Below, piece by piece: positions 1 to 5,681 of a stretch of DNA of 5,681 bases. The first letter of the stretch is position 1. Each line of letters starts with the position of its first letter. The translations under genes and the position numbers were made by a program. Source of the DNA: Planctomycetota bacterium. Lineage in GTDB: Bacteria > Planctomycetota > Phycisphaerae > Sedimentisphaerales > Anaerobacaceae. Where the stretch lies: positions 1 to 5,681 of the forward strand of contig JAGLNB010000272.1 in assembly GCA_023139715.1 (NCBI GenBank). Reading direction: 5' to 3'. The notes beneath the pieces are model-generated. The model did no database searches. It saw only the letters and a program-made list of their open reading frames with translations, and was not told where the DNA came from.

Positions 1-433
1 TTGTTTCTGTAGTAGTTGTTAGTACTGCTTCTTCATTATTGTACGAGTAGATAAAAGTTCCCTCTCCTACATAATCTTCAGCATATTCTTTTCCGCTGGT
101 ATGAACCCATCTTTCTGCATTGGCCAGTTGATTTATTACCACATTGTGATTACCTTCATAAGAATTGTATGATGCCTCGGCGGTCAAAATATCGGTGTCA
201 CTTGAAGTGGTATTAAAAGCGCGCAGTTCACTGGAATCAGAAAGAGCTGAAACAGTATCCCTCAAAGTACTGACTTTTGTTTGCAGCGTACTTAGAGCAT
301 CCTTCTTTTCTTCCTGCTGGGCTTGACGTGCCTCGTACATCTGTAGCGTACGGCGTTCGACTGCTATTAACTGGCTTATCAGTAAGCCGCTATCAATGCC
401 CGAAAGAAGCCCACCAAGCTGTATACTTGACAT
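1..433 (-). CDS. fliD: Flagellar filament cap protein FliD (HAP2), N-terminal part; 3' end beyond the window
   Basis: FliD forms the cap at the growing tip of the flagellar filament and helps exported flagellin fold into place. The 144 visible residues match the FliD N-terminal domain. Residues 7-18 read GGLLSGIDSGLL, the typical opening before a long amphipathic helix that packs in the D0 coiled coil. Residues 20-65 are strongly helical and rich in Gln, Glu and Lys. Residues about 82-112 hold the usual end of this domain (LTAEASYNSYEGN, then NQLANAERWV). After that a Thr/Ser/Asn-rich stretch begins, as expected for the variable outer domains. The frame is open to the window edge, so about two thirds of a normal FliD is missing. 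The ATG at 433 is preceded by AAAGGGAA at 446-439, a good ribosome-binding site. No signal peptide is seen, as expected for a type III export substrate. The 117-nt gap upstream suggests its own promoter. Confidence 0.93.
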   Translation of the reverse strand, partial: MSSIQLGGLLSGIDSGLLISQLIAVERRTLQMYEARQAQQEEKKDALSTLQTKVSTLRDTVSALSDSSELRAFNTTSSDTDILTAEASYNSYEGNHNVVINQLANAERWVHTSGKEYAEDYVGEGTFIYSYNNEEAVLTTTTET

Positions 434-438
434 TTCAA

Positions 439-446
439 TTCCCTTT
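439..446 (-). promoter_or_regulatory. Ribosome-binding site of fliD
   Basis: Read on the minus strand this is AAAGGGAA, ending five bases before the ATG at 433. It is the best-placed Shine-Dalgarno-like sequence in the window and fixes the fliD start, which also agrees with the normal FliD N-terminus. Confidence 0.7.
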
Positions 447-458
447 ATTTACACACAA

Positions 459-472
459 TGCGCATATGCACA
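459..472. promoter_or_regulatory. Imperfect 14-bp dyad in the fliD leader, possible operator
   Basis: The sequence tgcgcatatgcaca is an inverted repeat around an 8-bp perfect core (gcatatgc), with one mismatched pair outside it. It lies between the candidate promoter and the ribosome-binding site, about where transcription would start if that promoter is real. It could be a repressor site or a chance palindrome; no regulator is recognised. Confidence 0.2.
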
Positions 473-476
473 CTTA

Positions 477-503
477 ATATCGCTAAAAAAGCTTTTTACT
501 TAA
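477..503 (-). promoter_or_regulatory. Candidate fliD promoter (sigma-28-like, or ordinary sigma-70)
   Basis: On the minus strand, TTAAGTAA (503-496) is followed by an 11-base spacer and AGCGATAT (484-477). This resembles the flagellar sigma-28 pattern (TAAAGTTT, 11 bases, GCCGATAA), with the CGATA core kept and about half the -35 bases matching. The same stretch can be read as a weak sigma-70 promoter (TTAAGT, 16 bases, GATATT). It lies 44 bases or more before the fliD start, leaving a leader of about 35-40 bases. The region is very AT-rich, so partial matches are easy to find. Confidence 0.3.
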
Positions 504-554
504 CTTTTTATCTTAAATATTGGCTATTTTATCTAATTTAGCTATTCTGTCTAA
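491..554 (-). repeat. Degenerate series of four AT-rich direct repeats upstream of fliD
   Basis: Read on the minus strand, four related elements follow one another: TTAGACAGAATAGC (554-541), TTAGATAAAATAGC (536-523), TTAAGATAAAAAGT (516-503) and TTAAGTAAAAAGC (503-491). The first two agree at 12 of 14 positions with an 18-base period. The last two are looser. The first covers the stop codon of the upstream glycosyltransferase gene and the last overlaps the candidate -35 region of fliD. They could be regulator-binding sites or a decayed short tandem duplication in AT-rich DNA. The rest of the 434-550 gap holds only the leader signals listed separately; no gene and no GC-rich terminator hairpin is seen. 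Confidence 0.35.
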
Positions 555-3500
555 GCCGACTGGCAAATCTCTTGCTCTGCCATTTCCACGCATTTATCGC
601 CGGCACAAGTTAGCGTCTCATCAAAATAGCCGATTTTATCGTGAAATGATTTTCTCCACATCGGCTGCGACCCCGTACAACAACCGAACAATAACCGCTC
701 ATGGCTATATTCCGGCTGTTTCATCACATCAGTACCACAATTGTTTTCAAAAGTATCGTTTGGCGTTTTCGTGCGAATCTGGTCGCCATAGACTAATCCA
801 ACCTCACAATTGGCCAGCAATTCATTAGCCATTATTTCGAGAGCGTTTTTACTATGGCGGTCATCGGTATTTGCATTGGTGATGAATTTTCCTTTTGCGA
901 TTTTAACTGCTCTATTCCACGCAGAGTAAATCCCTTCGCGTTGGTCGGTTTTGATGTAAACTATATTTTTGTATTTCTGCTGAAATTCTTTAACGATTTT
1001 TTCCTCGTTTTGCTCTAAGCCGCTGTTTACAATAATGATTTCGAGTTTATCTGCAATCGTCTGATTTTCCAAATCTTCGAGACAACCGCGAATAAACTTT
1101 TCAGCATTATATGTTGAAACTATAGCCGACACAAGATACGCTTCATCGCCATCATCAGTTTTAGCTGTTTTGTTTATGCGCAATTTTGCAAGAGAATCCA
1201 ATATTTTTTTATCATCAGGATACTTTTGCAGATAGCAATTATATAAAGTTTTTGCTTCCTGGATTTTATTGTGTTCAGATAAAATTTTCCCACAATTTAG
1301 AACCGTGTTTCTGTCGTAGGGATTAACTTTAAGCGCTTTTGTGAAATGCTTGATGGCCTCGGCAAATTTTCCTTTTTGCGAACACAATTTGCCTTGCCAG
1401 TTTTGATAGGTCTGCTGCGGAATTTCTCCAACAGGTATAATTTCAACACTATCTGTATCCAGCATTCCATCAAATGCCTGCCACAACGGCTGATTTTGCT
1501 GCGGCTGCCAAAGCGAGTTACCCTGAACAAATATTCTTGGCCTATCAGACTTTCGCTGCAATGTCTGCCTTATCGCACAATCGACAACTTTCGGCTCAAT
1601 CCCATTTACGCAATGAGCTTTTTGGTATTTACACTTCCAGTTACCTCCAAAGCAATCCAAAGGCAGACATACAATTGAAGTCAAATTTGAATATGGTATA
1701 AATCTCCCGAAATGCCCACCTCCAAGCAGTGCTACATTTTCGGTTCCAACCACGCAAGCTATATGAACACCAGCCGAATCAGCACCAAGATACAAACGGC
1801 ACTTTTTTATAATCTCAGCCATTTGGCATATGGTCGTTTTACCCGTCAAGTCTTTGCAGTTATCGGGAAAATTTCCGCAAATTTCAGCTGCATATTCTTT
1901 CGCATCATTGCCGCCCAGTATTAAAAAATTAAATTCCCTGAAATTCTGCAATACAGTTTTATAGTTGTCATAAAATTTATGACAATGCTGCGCAGCTGGA
2001 AATAATGCTATCGTTTTTTCTGGTTCAAGCCCATTTGTTTCGAAGAATTCTTCTGCAAATTTTTCGTCTTCTCTCGTCGTCCATACTACTGGCTTTAGCG
2101 ATTTAGCATCAATATTAAAACCTGCCAAAAAATCCTTATGCCTTAAAAGTTCTGTTTTATTCTCACCCTCACTTGGCAGCAGTTTAGTATAAAATTGGTC
2201 GTGCTTGTTCTTTATTTCAGCCGATATATTGCTAAGGTCACCCTCTAAAGCGATTAGCTCTTTTGCCTGACTGGCGATTGTAAAAATATCAGTAAGCGGC
2301 TCACGGGAGAAAACAGAATTCATCGCTATATCCGGCTTAAATGCTCTTAGCTGACCTACAATTTCATTTCTATAAGATTCATTTTCTACTGCCTGTTTTC
2401 TGTTGAAAGTTATAATATCATTCACATACGGACAATGCTGATACAACTGGGCAATATGCTCCTGACAGACAACTGTTATTTCAGGATTTCCATATTTTTC
2501 ATAAATATGTGGCAAAATTGACGAGGCTAAAACATTGTCACCGATAGAATCTGTGCGAACAAACAGAATCCTTTTTTTGGAACTATCTGAAATTGGTTTA
2601 CTTTGAGTTTTTGGCGAAGTTTTACCTGCGAGCATAAATCTTTTTACGATTTCCTTTTGCTTTTCAAATTCCAAATCCATAGCAAACGGTTCTGCTTTTA
2701 TGTCCGAAGCTGCCCAGTTGGCTATTTCATCGAGATTTAGTTCCGATGGCTTTGAAATTCTTGCTCCGCTTAGTTTTACTGCCTCCTGCCTTGAATCATA
2801 GCCAACACTCCAAACGTCAGCATCATTTCCTCTTGCAATTATTGCCCCATGAACGCGATTACCAAAATATTTACCACAGCAGCCATAATAATCCAAAAGT
2901 TCATAAGGATTTCCATTATAGGATATGATTTTTTCCCATCCGCAATTTTGGGCGAACTGAATTTCCTTCTGATTGTGGGCTACGCAAGTAAAGTCATTTT
3001 GCTGCAGAATTTTTGATATTTCATATTTCTTTTTATTCCAGATAGCTGCTTCCTGTGAGCCAAAAACCGCATAGTGACTGCCCTGCGGCATTATATTTGC
3101 CAGTTTTAATTCGTGTGATTTTTTATAATCAATAACACTGAAAACAGCTGGACAAATCATATAGGGAATTGATTTATTCGTAACTTTCGAAACCACATGG
3201 TCTCTTGCTGTAACACAATAGCTTCTGTTTAGAATATCCTGTGCAGATTTAGCCAATTGCTCTTTATAGGTTATGGTTTCCAGTTCTTTTCCCCACGGAA
3301 AAAAGCTGCCGGCTCCGAGAACCATAAAATCGCTTCTTCTCTCGGACGGCCAGCCAAACATCAAATCTTTCCACCAGAATATTTTGCAATTCTGCTCTTC
3401 CGCCAAAGACCAGAAAACCGGCATTCCACACCATATGCACTTATCAAATTCTAAAGGTATTTTATATTTCGATGGCTCTTCTTTATCTAAAAGGACGCAT

Positions 3501-3601
3501 TCATTATCAGGGTCGATTTCATTGATAATTTTTTGAATACCGATACGAATCCATTCATCTCCTGGATTTTTTCCGATAGTTGTGATTAGCAGCCACTTCA
3601 T
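551..3601 (-). CDS. Four-part fusion: polysaccharide pyruvyl transferase, GT9 glycosyltransferase, TPR and shortened GT2 domain
   Basis: This 1016-residue protein joins three transferase-type domains. Residues 1-265 match polysaccharide pyruvyl transferases, which move pyruvate from phosphoenolpyruvate to a sugar: NPGDEWIRIG (12-21) and the conserved GNRVHGAI (247-254). Residues 343-685 match GT9 (heptosyltransferase family): RTDSIGDNVLASSILP (349-364), GADSAGVHIA (606-615), GGGHFGRFIPY (627-637), then a Cys-rich segment (645-664). Residues 735-800 hold about two TPRs. Residues 822-1016 are a GT2 fold: VSTYNAEKFI (828-837) and NTDD (911-914, in the DxD position). It should be cytoplasmic; no signal peptide or membrane helix is seen. 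The ATG at 3601 is secure because an in-frame TAA lies just upstream, at 3616-3614; the ribosome-binding site is weak (AAAGG, 15 bases away). Oddly, the GT2 part ends 14 residues after the Gly-Asp at 1001-1002, where family members usually continue, so this domain is probably damaged. The flagellar glycosylation role is inferred from position. Confidence 0.9.
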   Translation of the reverse strand: MKWLLITTIGKNPGDEWIRIGIQKIINEIDPDNECVLLDKEEPSKYKIPLEFDKCIWCGMPVFWSLAEEQNCKIFWWKDLMFGWPSERRSDFMVLGAGSFFPWGKELETITYKEQLAKSAQDILNRSYCVTARDHVVSKVTNKSIPYMICPAVFSVIDYKKSHELKLANIMPQGSHYAVFGSQEAAIWNKKKYEISKILQQNDFTCVAHNQKEIQFAQNCGWEKIISYNGNPYELLDYYGCCGKYFGNRVHGAIIARGNDADVWSVGYDSRQEAVKLSGARISKPSELNLDEIANWAASDIKAEPFAMDLEFEKQKEIVKRFMLAGKTSPKTQSKPISDSSKKRILFVRTDSIGDNVLASSILPHIYEKYGNPEITVVCQEHIAQLYQHCPYVNDIITFNRKQAVENESYRNEIVGQLRAFKPDIAMNSVFSREPLTDIFTIASQAKELIALEGDLSNISAEIKNKHDQFYTKLLPSEGENKTELLRHKDFLAGFNIDAKSLKPVVWTTREDEKFAEEFFETNGLEPEKTIALFPAAQHCHKFYDNYKTVLQNFREFNFLILGGNDAKEYAAEICGNFPDNCKDLTGKTTICQMAEIIKKCRLYLGADSAGVHIACVVGTENVALLGGGHFGRFIPYSNLTSIVCLPLDCFGGNWKCKYQKAHCVNGIEPKVVDCAIRQTLQRKSDRPRIFVQGNSLWQPQQNQPLWQAFDGMLDTDSVEIIPVGEIPQQTYQNWQGKLCSQKGKFAEAIKHFTKALKVNPYDRNTVLNCGKILSEHNKIQEAKTLYNCYLQKYPDDKKILDSLAKLRINKTAKTDDGDEAYLVSAIVSTYNAEKFIRGCLEDLENQTIADKLEIIIVNSGLEQNEEKIVKEFQQKYKNIVYIKTDQREGIYSAWNRAVKIAKGKFITNANTDDRHSKNALEIMANELLANCEVGLVYGDQIRTKTPNDTFENNCGTDVMKQPEYSHERLLFGCCTGSQPMWRKSFHDKIGYFDETLTCAGDKCVEMAEQEICQSA

Positions 3602-3641
3602 TTTATCTAAATTTTACCTTTACGTTTTCCTGGATTTCCAA

Positions 3642-3956
3642 TCAGGCATTATCCTTATAAGCACCTATAGTTTTTCTAACTCTACGAATTTCGCTTAGCT
3701 GCTCGGCGGCACCAGCTTTTTGAGCCGTCACAGCCAAACACAAATCACCGTATAACTTTTGCAGTTTTTCTTTTTTGTTTTTAAATTTTACTGAATCCAG
3801 GATACGAGTTTGGGAAATTTTTTTCACAATACTATCGGCTTGCTTACCTAATTGTTCAACTTCACTAATGCTGCCCTGTTGAGCCTGTTGATTTTGCTTT
3901 TTCAAAAGGTTTGCCAATTCATCCAGCAACTGCGTTTGTTCGGCTGTTCCCGCCAT
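3642..3956 (-). CDS. Small helical protein, possible FlgN/FliT-type flagellar export chaperone
   Basis: This 104-residue protein is not firmly identified. It is almost all helix-forming: a Gln/Leu-rich first helix (residues 6-26), a second (29-50), a basic stretch (57-68, KFKNKKEKLQKL) and a last helix ending RRVRKTIGAYKDNA (91-104). Size, heptad-like pattern and a C-terminal end with basic residues then an AY-K motif recall FlgN and FliT, cytoplasmic chaperones that hold hook-associated and cap proteins for export. The ATG at 3956 shares one base with the TGA of the TPR gene upstream (TGATG), so translation is probably coupled; the TTG one codon earlier is less likely. fliD, a usual FliT client, is two genes downstream, which suits this role. 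It has one cysteine (residue 73) and no signal peptide or membrane segment. It could instead be an unrelated coiled-coil protein that partners the TPR protein. Confidence 0.8.
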   Translation of the reverse strand: MAGTAEQTQLLDELANLLKKQNQQAQQGSISEVEQLGKQADSIVKKISQTRILDSVKFKNKKEKLQKLYGDLCLAVTAQKAGAAEQLSEIRRVRKTIGAYKDNA

Positions 3957-4594
3957 CAAACTTCCGCTGCTTTCTGTTGTTTTTTCTTTGTTAAACTGTG
4001 CTCGACCTCTTCAAGCAGATTGGCGGCATCTTTATGATTTTCCTCAAGAGCAAGAACATTCAAAAGCGTATCTCTCGATTGTTCCAGTTCGCCGTCTTTC
4101 ATATATAACGCAGCCAGCGTAAACATAACCGACGTATCTGCCGGATGCATATCAAGATACAATTTAAGATAGTGAATAACCTTTTCGAATGAACCCATCT
4201 CGCAGGATGACTGGAAAAGCCCCAAAAGAGCTGTGAGATTGTCTGTATCCAATTCAAGACATTTCAGATACATATCAAATGCTCTCTGATAATCTTTTTT
4301 CTGCTGAGCAACCATCCCCAGGCCGGCATATGCCTTGGCACAATTTCTGTCCAGTCGACACGCCACCTTAAAAGATATTTCAGCGTCATCGATAAGATTT
4401 TTCTGTAATGCAATTACTCCGATACCAACATAAGGTGTTGGGTCATCAGGAGACAGGACGGCTGCTTTATCATAACACTTCTGAGCTTTGTCGTAATCGG
4501 CAACCGAACAATAACAATCACCAAGTTCCTGCAAAACTTCATTGTGTTGTGTTGCATTGTTTTTTTCGATGCTGTTTTCTTTTGCTACGTCCAT
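3956..4594 (-). CDS. TPR-repeat protein (five repeats)
   Basis: The 212-residue product is a nearly pure tetratricopeptide repeat protein, a helical solenoid that binds other proteins. After a polar leader (1-18) come five repeats of about 34 residues, starting near 19, 53, 87, 121 and 154. Typical positions are kept: LGDCYCSVADYDKAQKCYDKAAVL in repeat 1 (24-47, split here only as a span), YAGLGMVAQQKKDYQRAF in repeat 3 (89-106) and the DP/DN/HPAD turns between repeats. The tail (203-212, KKKQQKAAEV) is basic. No catalytic domain, signal peptide or membrane helix is visible. It starts 5 nt after the upstream glycosyltransferase stop, with AAGGG inside that gene's end as ribosome-binding site, and its own stop overlaps the next start. 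Both neighbouring transferases also carry TPRs, so it may be a scaffold or substrate-binding subunit for them. The precise role is unknown. Confidence 0.88.
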   Translation of the reverse strand: MDVAKENSIEKNNATQHNEVLQELGDCYCSVADYDKAQKCYDKAAVLSPDDPTPYVGIGVIALQKNLIDDAEISFKVACRLDRNCAKAYAGLGMVAQQKKDYQRAFDMYLKCLELDTDNLTALLGLFQSSCEMGSFEKVIHYLKLYLDMHPADTSVMFTLAALYMKDGELEQSRDTLLNVLALEENHKDAANLLEEVEHSLTKKKQQKAAEV

Positions 4595-4599
4595 ATCGA

Positions 4600-5681
4600 T
4601 TATTTCCCTTCGAGTATTTGTTCTGCTTGTTTGAGCAGTTCGATAGCCGGATTAAATTCTTTCTCTTCTCTTTTGACTTTCGCTTCAAATAAAAGTGTAT
4701 TTACTGTTGGTGCTGACTGATTAATTTCACTGCTTATTTGAGCAGCATTTTTACGGTCGCCGGCCTTAAAAAATGACTCTGCGGCCATTTTTTTCATCCA
4801 CAATTCATTTCTATGATTTTCAGCAATATATTCAAATATTTTAGCTGCCCTGAGCCAGTTGCCATCTTTTTGCGCCGACTGGCCGTGCTGAAGTAATTGG
4901 TCGAACTGGAAAGGAAGCTCTTCAAAAGTCGGCTCCCTCAGCGTAATTCCAGCTGTCTCTATGGACTGCCATAACGACAGATGTGGAAAGCTTTTACGTG
5001 CAAGCAGCAAATCTTCTTTTGTCAATACCATCGCGCACAACTCATCTGTTGCGTTTTTCAATCTGAATGCTTCTTTTTCAGCGGAACTGTTCATTAAAGC
5101 ATAAAGTGATTCTTCTACCCAGCCGTGCTCGATGGGAAAACCATCTGGAACTACCGCAATATATTTTCCTTCACATCTCGCCAAAGCCGCATCCACTTGT
5201 TCGGTTTGGGTGGCAAACTGTCCAACAAAAACAGGAACAATATTGGGCATCTCAGTATTGAGCCGGTTGAAATTATCCTGCGAGATTGGCATATAAAATT
5301 TGTACGGATAAAAAGTTTCTCGCCATATTGAGCCAATAGTTACACCGGTTTCTTTGTTCAGTTTTTCAGCGGTAAAAATGATAGACATATCATCGATTTT
5401 TGGCCATGGCTTGGCAGGCCTTGTCGTTCGTATTGTCATAACATTTCTAAGATATTCACGTTTATCTTTACGACGCTGAACAGATATTCTATCTGAATCG
5501 CCCACGGGACTATAAAATTCACCGGTGATTTTGCAAACGTGACAAAAGTCTGTAAAGAAAACCAATCTGCGTGTCATATCCCAATCGATTAGAACATTGA
5601 GATTTTCATTATAGAGACCGGTCTTTTCAAGCAAATCCGTTCTGTGCATCAAACTGACGTGCAGAGAATGATTAAAATACA
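4600..5681 (-). CDS. GT2-type glycosyltransferase with second transferase-like segment and TPR-like tail; 5' end beyond the window
   Basis: The frame is open to the right edge; the TTG at 5652 is not the true start, because nine more codons upstream (YFNHSLHVS) fit the protein. About 360 residues are visible, numbered here from that TTG. Residues 1-80 are the acceptor-side end of a GT2 domain: LMHRTDLLEKTGLYNE, then DWDMTRRL (23-30), where the Asp fits the catalytic base of the family, then TGEFY and DRIS (43-57). The nucleotide-sugar half lies outside the window. Residues 86-245 look like a second, decayed transferase domain: CEGKYIAVVPDGFPIEHGW (160-178) recalls the GT2 'GKY-DD' segment but has DG instead of DD. 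Residues 250-350 have TPR-like helix pairs (GNWLRAAKIFEYIAENH; FNPAIELLKQAEQIL). It is probably cytoplasmic. The TAA stop lies 5 nt before the TPR gene, so the two are co-transcribed. Donor and acceptor cannot be told. Confidence 0.87.
   Translation of the reverse strand, partial: YFNHSLHVSLMHRTDLLEKTGLYNENLNVLIDWDMTRRLVFFTDFCHVCKITGEFYSPVGDSDRISVQRRKDKREYLRNVMTIRTTRPAKPWPKIDDMSIIFTAEKLNKETGVTIGSIWRETFYPYKFYMPISQDNFNRLNTEMPNIVPVFVGQFATQTEQVDAALARCEGKYIAVVPDGFPIEHGWVEESLYALMNSSAEKEAFRLKNATDELCAMVLTKEDLLLARKSFPHLSLWQSIETAGITLREPTFEELPFQFDQLLQHGQSAQKDGNWLRAAKIFEYIAENHRNELWMKKMAAESFFKAGDRKNAAQISSEINQSAPTVNTLLFEAKVKREEKEFNPAIELLKQAEQILEGK
4606..4610 (-). promoter_or_regulatory. Ribosome-binding site of the TPR gene, inside the end of the upstream gene
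   Basis: On the minus strand AAGGG lies 11 bases before the ATG at 4594 and within the last codons of the upstream glycosyltransferase gene. The spacing is slightly long. Its position inside the previous gene supports one transcript with linked translation. Confidence 0.45.

Noticed and set aside
277..477. Open frame of 66 codons on the plus strand across the fliD start
   Set aside because: It is antisense to a clear FliD N-terminus and has no family resemblance.
484..498. taaaaaagcttttta palindrome as a rho-independent terminator
   Set aside because: The stem would be only A-T pairs around AGCT with almost no loop, and there is no GC-rich part; too weak to call, and it overlaps the candidate fliD promoter.
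520..828. Open frame of 102 codons on the plus strand
   Set aside because: It lies opposite the GT2 end of the large transferase gene, has no convincing ribosome-binding site and its product resembles nothing known. Other plus-strand frames within 1346-1924, 2746-2928, 3257-3536, 4408-4692 and 5067-5331 were dropped for the same reason.
3957..3959. TTG as start of the 104-residue protein
   Set aside because: The adjacent ATG at 3956 forms the usual TGATG overlap with the upstream stop and is the better start.
101..4200. Twelve-base word atgaacccatct at 101-112 and 4189-4200
   Set aside because: A match of this length is expected about once by chance in a window this size.
5650..5652. TTG as start of the right-edge glycosyltransferase
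   Set aside because: The frame continues open to the window edge and the extra residues fit the middle of a GT2 domain, so the gene is cut by the window instead of starting here.
1..5681. tRNA, rRNA, CRISPR array, insertion sequence or riboswitch
   Set aside because: No cloverleaf, regular spacer array, transposase, terminal inverted repeats or recognisable aptamer was seen; nearly all the DNA is coding.

Overview
All five protein-coding genes in this window lie on the minus strand, so transcription runs from high to low coordinates. The sequence is moderately AT-rich and tightly packed. The two clearest signals are a flagellar filament-cap gene (fliD, N-terminal part) at the left edge and a block of sugar-transfer genes with TPR repeats upstream of it. 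The FliD sequence style, the large TPR/glycosyltransferase fusions and the cysteine-rich proteins would suit a motile anaerobe, possibly a planctomycete of the Phycisphaerae/Sedimentisphaerales type. That placement is an impression from protein style and was not tested.

Layout in transcription order: (1) 5681-4600, the C-terminal part of a GT2 glycosyltransferase, followed by a second, degenerate transferase-like segment and a TPR-like tail; its 5' end is outside the window. (2) 4594-3956, a 212-residue protein made almost wholly of five TPRs. (3) 3956-3642, a 104-residue helical protein, start-stop coupled to gene 2, resembling flagellar export chaperones of the FlgN/FliT kind. (4) 3601-551, a 1016-residue fusion: polysaccharide pyruvyl transferase, GT9 heptosyltransferase-like domain, TPR, then a GT2 domain that stops just after its catalytic Gly-Asp. 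(5) 433-1, the first 144 residues of FliD. Genes 1-4 are separated by 5 nt, a 1-nt overlap and 40 nt, and look like one operon. The 117-nt gap before fliD has a possible flagellar-type promoter and a degenerate series of AT-rich repeats.

The simplest reading is a flagellar glycosylation cluster. The enzymes would build or attach a glycan, possibly pyruvylated, on flagellin or another axial protein; the TPRs would hold protein substrates; and the small coupled protein would hand subunits to the export apparatus. The enzyme families are supported by motifs. The target, the glycan and the link to secretion are inferred from gene order.
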